64,000 nucleotides of DNA from assembly GCA_024128875.1 (NCBI GenBank), contig JAMYFF010000001.1, positions 558,001 to 622,000 on the forward strand, read 5' to 3'. This DNA is from Salinilacustrithrix flava. GTDB lineage: Bacteria > Actinomycetota > Acidimicrobiia > Acidimicrobiales > Salinilacustritrichaceae. The notes beneath the pieces were generated by a model. That model was not told the origin of the DNA, did no database searches, and saw nothing but the letters and a program-made list of their open reading frames with translations. Within the stretch, counting starts at the first letter, position 1, and each line of letters starts with the position of its first letter. Of the stretch, positions 53,429 through 60,860 are shown one piece after another. The translations under genes and the position numbers were made by a program.

Positions 53429-53437
53429 CCTCCGCAC

Positions 53438-54676
53438 GTGCCGGAGACGCTGCGATACGTGTCACGCGTCGCTCGCCTCCCCCTGCAGGACGGCGACGGC
53501 GAGACCATCGGACAGGTGCAAGACGTCGTCCTCGCGCCCGCCGGCCGCCTCGCGCCCCGGGTGCTGGGCTTCATCACGGTGGTGCAGCGCCGGCGCATCT
53601 TCGTGAACGCCAACCGCATCGGCGACCTCGAGCCCACGGGCGTGCGGATGCGCACCGGCTCCATCGACCTGCGCCCCTTCCGCAAGCGGGAGGGCGAGCT
53701 GCTCGCCCTCGGCGACCTGGTCGACAGCCCGGTCGAGGTCGACGGGGTCGAGCAGTACGTGCGCGACGTCGGCATCACCCCGTCGGACTCGCCCGGTTCG
53801 ATGTGGGAGCTGTCCACCATCGCCCTCGGCGGCCGCGGCCCCCTGGCCCGGCGGCGCACGCCGGTGATCGTCCCGTGGGAGGCGTGCCGGTCGCTGTTCG
53901 ACGTCGGCGCCGACGCCGCCGAGGTCGCCGAGATGCGCGAGATGCGCCCGGCCGACGTGGCCAACCGCATCCGGGCGCTGCCGCTCGAGAAGCGCCAGCG
54001 CCTCGCCGAGATCATGGAGGACGAGCGCCTCGCCGATCTGCTCGAGGAGCTCCCCGAGGACGAGCAGATCCGCCTGATCAACGGCCTCGACCTCGAGCGC
54101 GCCGCCGACATCCTCGAGGAGATGGATCCCGACGACGCGGCCGACCTCCTCGGGGAGATGAGCGCCGAGGAGCGGGCCCGGCTGCTCGAGGCCATGGAGC
54201 CCGACGAGGCCCACCACGTGCGCCGGCTCCTCACCTACGAGTCGGCGACCGCCGGCGGCCTCATGACCCCGGAACCGGTGATCATGTCGCCGGAGTCCAC
54301 CGTGGCCGAGGCGCTCGCCATGCTGCGCGAGGCCTCGCTGCCCGTCGCCCTGGCCGCCCAGGTGTTCGTCGTGAACCCGCCCCTGTCGGTGCCCACCGGC
54401 CGGTTCCTCGGGACCATCGGGTTCCAACGGCTCCTGCGCCACCCGCCGTCGGAGAACCTCGGCGACATCGTGCCCGATCGGTCCGAGCACCTCAGCCCCG
54501 ACACGCCCCAGCTCGAGGTGGCCGGCCGCCTCGCCGCCTACGACATGGTCGCGGTCGCGGTGTGCGACGGGGCCCGCCACCTCGTCGGCGTCGTCACCAT
54601 CGATGACGTGATGGACCACCTGCTGCCGACCGGCTGGCGTCGGCTGCTGCCCCGCCAACGGACGGGGTTCGGGTAG
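53438..54676 (+). CDS. MgtE N-terminal/CBS-domain protein without membrane part
   Basis: 412 residues from the GTG at 53438. Residues about 1-150 contain PRC-barrel-like strands (VARLPLQDGDGETIGQVQDV, VLGFITVVQRRRIFV). Residues about 165-265 are the MgtE N-domain superhelix with repeats (LPLEKRQRLAEIMEDERLAD, LEEMDPDDAADLLGEM). Two CBS domains follow (GGLMTPEPVIMSPESTVAEA, VTIDDVMDHLLP). No transport helices exist, so it is not a Mg channel by itself. The same pairing with a DUF1003 gene is seen in other actinobacteria (M. tuberculosis Rv1232c/Rv1231c). It could sense Mg2+ or adenosyl nucleotides and regulate its neighbour; this is inference. Confidence 0.87.
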   Translation: MPETLRYVSRVARLPLQDGDGETIGQVQDVVLAPAGRLAPRVLGFITVVQRRRIFVNANRIGDLEPTGVRMRTGSIDLRPFRKREGELLALGDLVDSPVEVDGVEQYVRDVGITPSDSPGSMWELSTIALGGRGPLARRRTPVIVPWEACRSLFDVGADAAEVAEMREMRPADVANRIRALPLEKRQRLAEIMEDERLADLLEELPEDEQIRLINGLDLERAADILEEMDPDDAADLLGEMSAEERARLLEAMEPDEAHHVRRLLTYESATAGGLMTPEPVIMSPESTVAEALAMLREASLPVALAAQVFVVNPPLSVPTGRFLGTIGFQRLLRHPPSENLGDIVPDRSEHLSPDTPQLEVAGRLAAYDMVAVAVCDGARHLVGVVTIDDVMDHLLPTGWRRLLPRQRTGFG

Positions 54677-54678
54677 AC

Positions 54679-55188
54679 GTGCTGCGCTTCCGTCGCTCCG
54701 ACGACCTCGCCCGCCCGGCCCAGGCCGGGGTCATCGGCGTGCACTTCGACCCGGACGCGTTCGGTCGGTTCTCCGAGGGCATCGCCCGCTTCCTCGGCAC
54801 CGGCCGGTTCCTCGCCGGTCAGACCGTCCTCGTCGCCGCCTGGATCGCGGTGAACGTCGTCGCCGTGCGCTTCCGCTGGGATCCGTACCCGTTCATCCTG
54901 CTGAACCTGGCGTTCTCGACCCAGGCCGCCTACGCCGCCCCGCTGATCCTGCTCGCCCAGAACCGCCAGGACGAGCGGGACCGGGCCCAGGCCGAGCAGG
55001 ACCGGGAGGTCAACGCCCGCACCCAGGCCGAGGCCGAGTTCATGGCCCGGGAGCTGGCGTCGGTGCGGCTGTCGCTCGCCGACGTCGCCACCATGACCGA
55101 GCTGCGCGATGCCGTCGGTGAGCTCGGCGATGCGCTCGCCCGCATCGAGTCCGCCCTCGACGTGCGCCCGGCTGACGACGCCACGTGA
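54679..55188 (+). CDS. DUF1003 membrane protein
   Basis: 169 residues. Two transmembrane helices (TVLVAAWIAVNVVAVRF and FILLNLAFSTQAAYAAPLIL) are followed by the family signature LLAQNRQDERDRAQAEQD and a helical, charged C-terminus of coiled-coil character. It starts two bases after the MgtE-like stop and its own stop overlaps the GTG of the next gene (GTGA), so all three are co-translated. The function of DUF1003 is unknown; constant pairing with the MgtE-like protein points to a joint ion-related task. Confidence 0.92.
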   Translation: MLRFRRSDDLARPAQAGVIGVHFDPDAFGRFSEGIARFLGTGRFLAGQTVLVAAWIAVNVVAVRFRWDPYPFILLNLAFSTQAAYAAPLILLAQNRQDERDRAQAEQDREVNARTQAEAEFMARELASVRLSLADVATMTELRDAVGELGDALARIESALDVRPADDAT

Positions 55189-56645
55189 GGCGCGCCCTGC
55201 TCGTCGGGCTCGCCGTGCTGCTCGGGGCCTGCTCCAGCTCCGACGCCACCCTCGAGCGGGCCGACACCGAGCCGACGACCACCACGACCACGACCTCGGC
55301 ACCTGCCTCCGAGGAGGCGGCCCCCACCGAGCCCTCCGCACCCACGGTCACCTGGGAGCCCTGCGGCACCGCCGAGTGCGCGACCGTCGCGGTTCCGCTG
55401 GACCACGACGATCCCGACGGCGCCACGATCGACCTGTCCGTCCTGCGCCTCCCCGCCCGGGGCGATCGCATCGGGGCGCTGTTCGTGAACTTCGGCGGAC
55501 CGGGCAGCGGGGCGGTCGACCTCCTGCCCATGTTCCCGTTCCCGGACGAGGTGCGCGAGCGGTTCGATCTCGTCGCCGTGGATCCCCGCGGCGTCGGCGG
55601 CTCGGCCCCGCTCGACTGCGGCATCGACCCGGCCGAGCTCTACGCCGTGGATCCGACCGTGGAGGACGACGCCGACGTCGACGCGCTCGTCGCTGTCAGC
55701 GAGGCCTACGCCGCCGACTGCGCAGCGACCCGCGGGGAGCTCCTCGACCACGTCGGCACCCGGGACGTGGCCCGTGACTTCGACCTGGTCCGCGCCGGCA
55801 TGGGTGACGAGCGCATCGACTACCTCGGCTACAGCTACGGCACGGCGATCGGGCAGGCCTACGCCGAGCTGTTCCCCGACCGCGTCCGCACCATGATCCT
55901 CGACGGCGTGGTCGACCCGGCGCCCGACGGCATCGACGTGGCCGTGCAGCAGGCCCGAGGGTTCGAGACCGCGCTGGCGCGCTGGGCCGCCGGCTGCGGC
56001 GACCGCCCGACGTGCGACCTCGCAGACCCCGTCGGTGCCGTCGACGACGTGCTCGCGCTCGCCGAGTCGGGCATCCCCGCCGGCAGCGCGCAGGTCGGCC
56101 CCGGGGAGGTCGCCATCGGCCTGGCGATGCCGCTGTACAACACCGGCCTGTGGCCCGTCCTGGACGAGGCGGTCACCAGCGCCCTCGCCGGCGACGGCTC
56201 GACGATGCTCGGCCTGGCCGAGCAGTACCTGCGGCTCGTGGACTTCTCGGCGTACTACGCGGTGTCATGCCTCGACAGCGCGTGGCCCGACGTACCCGCC
56301 GAGCACCTCGCCGAGGCCGAGGCCGCCGCCGCGCGGGCGCCCCGGTTCGGGGAGGCGATCGTGAACGACTACCTGCGGTGCGCGGTGTGGCCTGCGGAAC
56401 CCGATCCGCTCGGCCCGATCACGGCCCCCGGGTCACCACCGATCCTGGTCGTGTCCACGACCGGTGACCCGGCCACCCCCCACGAGAACGCGGTGGCGGT
56501 GGCGGAGCGCCTGGCCGAGGGCGTGCTGGTCACCCGCGAGGGCGACGGCCACACCGTCGTCTTCCAGGGGGACGGCTGCATCGATGCGATCGCCATCGCC
56601 TACCTGCTCGACGAGGTCGTCCCCCCGGTGGGCAGCCGCTGCTGA
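55185..56645 (+). CDS. Alpha/beta hydrolase lipoprotein, tripeptidyl aminopeptidase (S33/TAP)-like
   Basis: 486 residues. The lipobox LLGACSSSD follows a short signal peptide, and a Thr/Pro/Glu linker (TTTTTTTSAPASEEAAP) leads to the catalytic domain. It has oxyanion region VNFGGPGSGAV, DPRGVGGSAPLDC, nucleophile elbow YLGYSYGTAIGQAYA, acid in VVSTTGDPATP and His in REGDGHTVV, thus a full triad. The C-terminal TAP-like domain is present. Such lipoproteins (for example the Streptomyces SlpD/E group) trim peptides or hydrolyse esters outside the cell. The GTG start overlaps the DUF1003 stop by four bases. Confidence 0.9.
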   Translation: MRRALLVGLAVLLGACSSSDATLERADTEPTTTTTTTSAPASEEAAPTEPSAPTVTWEPCGTAECATVAVPLDHDDPDGATIDLSVLRLPARGDRIGALFVNFGGPGSGAVDLLPMFPFPDEVRERFDLVAVDPRGVGGSAPLDCGIDPAELYAVDPTVEDDADVDALVAVSEAYAADCAATRGELLDHVGTRDVARDFDLVRAGMGDERIDYLGYSYGTAIGQAYAELFPDRVRTMILDGVVDPAPDGIDVAVQQARGFETALARWAAGCGDRPTCDLADPVGAVDDVLALAESGIPAGSAQVGPGEVAIGLAMPLYNTGLWPVLDEAVTSALAGDGSTMLGLAEQYLRLVDFSAYYAVSCLDSAWPDVPAEHLAEAEAAAARAPRFGEAIVNDYLRCAVWPAEPDPLGPITAPGSPPILVVSTTGDPATPHENAVAVAERLAEGVLVTREGDGHTVVFQGDGCIDAIAIAYLLDEVVPPVGSRC

Positions 56646-56655
56646 CCGGCGCCGG

Positions 56656-57828
56656 TCAGGGCCGGTGGCCGCCGAGCTCCCACCACTCGGCCAGGTCGGC
56701 CATGGTGCTGTCGACGGTGTCATCGGCCACGGCGATCGAGCCGATGTCCGCGCCGGCCCGGCTCCAGACCAGGACGTCCTGGCCGGCGATGTCGACGAAG
56801 CACAGGATCGTGCCGGTCGAGGAGCCCTGCCGGTAGGTCGTCGCGCCCAGCCACGGCACGGGCAGCTCGCCCGCCGGCCCCCGGCCGTCGGGTCGGCAGG
56901 CGCTCTCGGTCGTGTCGAGGACGGCGTCGCCGAGCACGGCCTGCTCGGACTCGATCCAGCGGGTCATGTCGTCCGCGCCGGAGAAGCGGACCCAGGACAC
57001 GACGCCGGCTGCGCCCGTCGCCGGTCGGCACGTGACCGCGGCGACGCCCCCGGCGCGCTCGAGCAGGTCCAGGTCCCGCTCGCACCGGGTCGTGAGCTCG
57101 CCGGGAAGCTCGTCGAGCAGCCGCTCCTCGAGCGGGAGGGGGAACTCGGCGTCGGTCCGTCCGACGAGCTCGGACCAGAACCGGTAGTGCACCGCGTAGC
57201 GGCCGAAGCCGCCGGCGACGCCGAGCACCGGCGCGGTGCCGTCGGTCCAGGCGATGTCGACCCGGCCGTCCACGCTGCGGCACGCGACCCGGCCGCGGCC
57301 CCGGCGGTCCCGGTGGTCGTGGACGGCCCCCGCGCCGAGCGCGCACTCGCCGGGCGCGCCCGGATCCAGCTCGAGGGCAGCGACCGTGTCCCGGAACGCC
57401 TGGTCCCGCGCCTCGACGTCGGGGAAGAGGGTGAAGGTCACCAGCTCGGGCACGGCATCCCGGGGGCATTCGAGCCGGACCGTGCCGTCGGGGCCGACGC
57501 CGTCGGGGCGGTCGGCGGGGGGCACGCAGCCCTCGAGCTCGGCGGGGACCGCTTCGCGCAGCGCCGCCAACGTCGGTTCGGCTGGGGCGGGCGGGGGGCT
57601 CGGGTCACCCGACTCGCTGGGGGTGGCGGTCTCCTCCCCCGGCAGCACCACGTCGTCGGCGCCGACCGCCCACCAGGTGAGGCCGGCGACCGCCAGCACC
57701 GCGACCGCGAGGACCGCGCCGATGACGAACGGCGCCTTCGAGCGGGGCCGGTCGTCCTCCCAGCCGTCCCACTCCACCTCGACCACGCCCCGGAGGGGCC
57801 GGCCACCCACCTCGTCGTCGTCGGTCAC
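56656..57828 (-). CDS. Hypothetical single-span membrane protein
   Basis: 390 residues. A short acidic cytoplasmic part (about 1-32) is followed by one helix (FVIGAVLAVAVLAVAGLTWW), a Pro-rich linker and a secreted region of about 310 residues with eight or more cysteines (LEGCVPPADRP, VRLECPRD, TTRCERDL, TESACRPDGR). The outer region seems to hold two similar halves, each with charged helices and Trp/Tyr strands. No family is recognised. The GTG start has GGAG nearby and lies nine bases after the prfC stop, so it is probably transcribed with prfC. It converges with the S33-hydrolase gene. Confidence 0.75.
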   Translation of the reverse strand: MTDDDEVGGRPLRGVVEVEWDGWEDDRPRSKAPFVIGAVLAVAVLAVAGLTWWAVGADDVVLPGEETATPSESGDPSPPPAPAEPTLAALREAVPAELEGCVPPADRPDGVGPDGTVRLECPRDAVPELVTFTLFPDVEARDQAFRDTVAALELDPGAPGECALGAGAVHDHRDRRGRGRVACRSVDGRVDIAWTDGTAPVLGVAGGFGRYAVHYRFWSELVGRTDAEFPLPLEERLLDELPGELTTRCERDLDLLERAGGVAAVTCRPATGAAGVVSWVRFSGADDMTRWIESEQAVLGDAVLDTTESACRPDGRGPAGELPVPWLGATTYRQGSSTGTILCFVDIAGQDVLVWSRAGADIGSIAVADDTVDSTMADLAEWWELGGHRP

Positions 57829-57837
57829 CAGGGCTCC

Positions 57838-59421
57838 CTACCCCGCCATGCCCTCGGCGACGAGCTGATCGAGGGTCCAATCCGGGTGATCGGACTCGAT
57901 GCGCTGCAACCAGTACACGGACTCGAACAGGGCGAGCAGGGTGCCGTCGGAGCGCTCGAGCACCCGGACGCCGCTCATCCCCCGCAGGTTGGCCATGGTC
58001 GCCTCATCGGTGACCCGGGCGATCGAGAAGCGGGTCATGGAGATCTCGGCGGGCGAGCCGAACTCGTCGGCGAGCCGGGCCGACGCGACCTCGAACTGCA
58101 TCTGGCCGACGGCGGCGAGCATGGGCTCCTGGTCGCCGAGGTCGCGGTCGCGCAGCACCTGCACCACACCCTCCTCGTCGAGCTGGGCGATGCCCTTGCG
58201 GAACTGCTTGAAGCGGCCGACGTCCTTGGGCCGGGCGATGGCGAACAGCTCGGGGGCGAAGGCGGGGATGCCGGGGTACTCCACCGGCGGCTCGAGGTAG
58301 AGCGTGTCGCCCACCCGCACCTCGGTGGCGTTGACCAGGCCGATCACGTCGCCGGGGAAGGCCTCCTCGAGGGTGTCGCGCTCCTGGCCGAACACGGAGT
58401 GGGCGTACTTGGTGCCGAAGGGCTTGCCGGTGCGGGCGTGGGTGACCACCATCCCCCGCTCGAACCGCCCGGAGCACACCCGCACGAAGGCGATGCGGTC
58501 GCGGTGGCTGGGGTCCATGTTCGCCTGCACCTTGAACGCGAAGCCGGAGAACGGCGACTCGAGCGGGCGGGGGTCGCCCTCGATGTCAGGGCGGGGCTGC
58601 GGCGACGGGGCCAGGTCGGCGACGGCGTCGAGCAGGAGCCGCACGCCGTAGTTGGTGAGGGCGGAGCCGAAGAACACCGGGGTGGCCTCGGCCATCTCGA
58701 ACAGCTCCTGGTCGAAGTCGGACCCGACCGCCTCGAGCAACTCGATCTGCTCCACCGCGGCCAGGTAGCTGTCGCCGTCGACCTCCTCGGCGGCGGCCGG
58801 GTCGAGGATCTCCTCGCCGGCCTCGGTCGCGCCCCGCGCCGTGCGGCTGAAGCGCACGTAGTCGCCGCTGCGGCGATCGATGAGGCCGCGGAAGTCGCCG
58901 GCGATGCCCACCGGCCAGGTGATCGGCATGGTGGCCAGGCCGAGGGTCTCCTCGATCTCGTCGGTGAGCTCGAGGGCCTCCTTGCCGGGCCGGTCCCACT
59001 TGTTGATGAAGGTGAGCAGCGGGATGCGGCGCTCCCGGCAGACCTCGAACAGCTTGAGGGTCTGGGGCTCAATGCCCGAGCTGGCGTCGAGGACCATGAT
59101 CGCGGCGTCGGCGGCGGCCAGCACCCGGTAGGTGTCCTCGGAGAAGTCCCGGTGGCCCGGGGTGTCGAGCAGGTTCAGCACCCGGTCCCGGTACGGGAAC
59201 TGCAGCACGGTCGAGGTGATGGAGATGCCGCGCTGCTGCTCCATGTCCATCCAGTCGGACCGCACCCGACGGCGCTCACCGCGTGCCTTGACCTGGCCGG
59301 CGTCCTGCACCGCCCCGCCGTAGAGCAGGAACTTCTCGGTCAGGGTCGTCTTGCCCGCGTCGGGATGGCTGATGATGGCGAACGTGCGGCGGCGTTCGGC
59401 CTCGACGGCGGGATCGGTCAC
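57838..59421 (-). CDS. prfC: Peptide chain release factor 3
   Basis: 527 residues. It is a class II release factor GTPase that recycles RF1/RF2 from the ribosome. Signatures: P-loop ISHPDAGKTTLTEKFLLYGG, GAVQDAGQVKAR, MDMEQQRGISITST, LLDTPGHRDFSEDTYRVL, NKWDRPGKEALE and GVVQVLRDRDLG. The GTG start overlaps by four bases the stop of a small upstream frame (59418-59630). It heads a minus-strand pair with the hypothetical membrane protein. Length and order match RF3 and not EF-G. Confidence 0.96.
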   Translation of the reverse strand: MTDPAVEAERRRTFAIISHPDAGKTTLTEKFLLYGGAVQDAGQVKARGERRRVRSDWMDMEQQRGISITSTVLQFPYRDRVLNLLDTPGHRDFSEDTYRVLAAADAAIMVLDASSGIEPQTLKLFEVCRERRIPLLTFINKWDRPGKEALELTDEIEETLGLATMPITWPVGIAGDFRGLIDRRSGDYVRFSRTARGATEAGEEILDPAAAEEVDGDSYLAAVEQIELLEAVGSDFDQELFEMAEATPVFFGSALTNYGVRLLLDAVADLAPSPQPRPDIEGDPRPLESPFSGFAFKVQANMDPSHRDRIAFVRVCSGRFERGMVVTHARTGKPFGTKYAHSVFGQERDTLEEAFPGDVIGLVNATEVRVGDTLYLEPPVEYPGIPAFAPELFAIARPKDVGRFKQFRKGIAQLDEEGVVQVLRDRDLGDQEPMLAAVGQMQFEVASARLADEFGSPAEISMTRFSIARVTDEATMANLRGMSGVRVLERSDGTLLALFESVYWLQRIESDHPDWTLDQLVAEGMAG

Positions 59422-59630
59422 GGGTCAAGTGAACCGGCCGCCTGCCGGGCCCGCCAACTCCCGACCTGCTCGATCCGGTGCCTCGCCGCCGAGCAGATGG
59501 CGCCGCCCCACCCCGCGATGCGATCGCAGAGCAGGTTCCGGAGCTCGAGGCCCCACAGCTCCCGCGGATCTCGCAGCGGGTGGCCGCGACCATCCCGGAA
59601 GCCGGGAGGAGGGCGGAGGTCATCGGCCAT
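59418..59630 (-). CDS. Possible small protein (70 residues) coupled to prfC
   Basis: From an ATG at 59630 a 70-codon frame ends with a TGA that overlaps the GTG of prfC (GTGA). The product contains FRDGRGHPLRDPRELWGLE and LLCDRIAGWGGAICSAARHR, with two cysteines and no membrane helix. The stop-start overlap is typical of real coupled genes, but the ribosome site is weak and no family is known. An upstream in-frame start would give 85 residues. It may be a leader peptide, a small protein, or only an open frame in GC-rich DNA. Confidence 0.4.
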   Translation of the reverse strand: MADDLRPPPGFRDGRGHPLRDPRELWGLELRNLLCDRIAGWGGAICSAARHRIEQVGSWRARQAAGSLDP

Positions 59631-59706
59631 CGGTGCCGAGGGTCCGGAGGGGCTGCCACAAGGATCGGCGGCCAAGGGAGCGCCGATGGATGTTCAACGC
59701 CGATCG

Positions 59707-60084
59707 TCAGCGCTCGAGCAGCCAGCGCACCCGTCGCGGCGTCGTTGCGTAGTGGAGCATCACGAGCGCGCCGAGCACGGCACCGAACCTGGCGTTCGCG
59801 GTGAGGATGGCTGCGACTGCGGCGCCGAGCAGCAGGCACAGCTCCAACGCCAGCCGGGTTCGTCCACCGACCGCAACCGGCGCACCGCCGGATGCGCTGG
59901 CGTCGCCAGTCACGCGGAACGTCCCCCACAGCCCAGCGAGGACGACCACGGCGCCAACCGAGCCGACGACGCTGGCCAGCGTTCCGGGCATTGCTCGCCA
60001 CGCCGCCATCGCCCAGGCCACCATCGCCGTGACCTCCAGGCCGAAGCGCAGCGCTGCCTGGGCCGGTGAGAGCTCCGACTTCAC
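59707..60084 (-). CDS. YrdB-family (DUF2568) membrane protein
   Basis: 125 residues from the GTG at 60084, which puts the family start (ALRFGLEVTAMVAWAMAAW) nine residues in. An ATG at 60150 would add 22 residues without similarity. Four hydrophobic segments are visible, with the conserved WGTFRV and RTRLALELCLLLGAAVAAI blocks of YrdB/DUF2568. The function is unknown. It lies between the small prfC-coupled frame and a cupredoxin lipoprotein on the same strand; spacing (over 70 bases to either side) does not indicate an operon. Confidence 0.75.
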   Translation of the reverse strand: MKSELSPAQAALRFGLEVTAMVAWAMAAWRAMPGTLASVVGSVGAVVVLAGLWGTFRVTGDASASGGAPVAVGGRTRLALELCLLLGAAVAAILTANARFGAVLGALVMLHYATTPRRVRWLLER

Positions 60085-60216
60085 GGTCAGGTCGTGGCCG
60101 ATGGCACAGCGATCACGGTCACTCGACAACCGTACGTGCTGCCCCGCCATCGAGGTATCGATTATCGAGGTCCACCTGACGTGCGTCACCCGCCAGGCAC
60201 CCGGTGCGGGACCCGG

Positions 60217-60756
60217 TCACCCGACGGTGAGCGTTCCGGCCATGCCCTTCTCGTAGTGCGTCTCGCCGTCAGCAGCTTCGACGATGCAGAAGAGGGTGTA
60301 CTCGCCGGGCTCCAAGTCGTAGGTGGCGTTGCAGTCCTCCCCGGCGGGGAACGCCTCGAGCTCGAAGGCCCCGGCCTCGGCAAGCGCCTCCTCATCGGGT
60401 GCACCATCCTGCGTGAGCGGCACCTCACCGCCACCGGGGAGGAAGGCGAGCTCGTGCGCCTCCTCACCGACGTTGGTGGCGGCGAAGGTGACCACGCCAG
60501 GAGCAACGGTGACATCAGCGGGCACGAACGCGTAGTCCGCGAGCTGGATCGCAACCGTCTCCTCGGCCTCCGCCTCCAGATCCTCGCCCACGGGCGAGCA
60601 CTCGGACCCGTACTCGACGACGTCGGCACCGACGCTCTCCTCACCCGAGTCCGTCGACGGACCCGCCGCGACATCGTCGTCGTCTCCGCATGCGCCCAGA
60701 CCGAGGGCGGCGACGATGGCGAACAGCGGGACGATCAAGGTGCGGGACGTGTGCAT
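60217..60756 (-). CDS. Cupredoxin-like lipoprotein
   Basis: 179 residues from the ATG at 60756. The signal peptide ends in a lipobox (ALGLGACGDDDD) and an acidic linker. The domain has type-1 copper features: His in EEAHELAFLPGG, Cys in YTLFCIVEAADGETHYEKGM, then His and Met at the end of that segment. The spacing between Cys and His is longer than in plastocyanin and resembles sulfocyanin/plastocyanin-like proteins. It could carry electrons or buffer copper outside the membrane. A TTATAA box 20 bases upstream may serve as -10. It is divergent from the GTPase pair. Confidence 0.83.
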   Translation of the reverse strand: MHTSRTLIVPLFAIVAALGLGACGDDDDVAAGPSTDSGEESVGADVVEYGSECSPVGEDLEAEAEETVAIQLADYAFVPADVTVAPGVVTFAATNVGEEAHELAFLPGGGEVPLTQDGAPDEEALAEAGAFELEAFPAGEDCNATYDLEPGEYTLFCIVEAADGETHYEKGMAGTLTVG

Positions 60757-60775
60757 CGCCGCAGTAAAGCACACC

Positions 60776-60781
60776 TTATAA
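60776..60781. promoter_or_regulatory. Shared TTATAA element between divergent genes, likely -10
   Basis: TTATAA is one of very few A/T hexamers in the window's intergenic DNA. Read leftwards it gives TTATAAGGT, 20 bases before the cupredoxin ATG; read rightwards it gives TTATAACAGG, about 80 bases before the GTPase ATG. It is its own complement, so it could serve as -10 for both directions. An AGGAGGG follows on the plus strand. Confidence 0.4.
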
Positions 60782-60860
60782 CAGGAGGGAAGTCGACCTT
60801 CACCGCCGCGTCCATCGACTGGCTTGGAGCGGGCCTCCGAGTGGGCATGGAGCGGGCATC

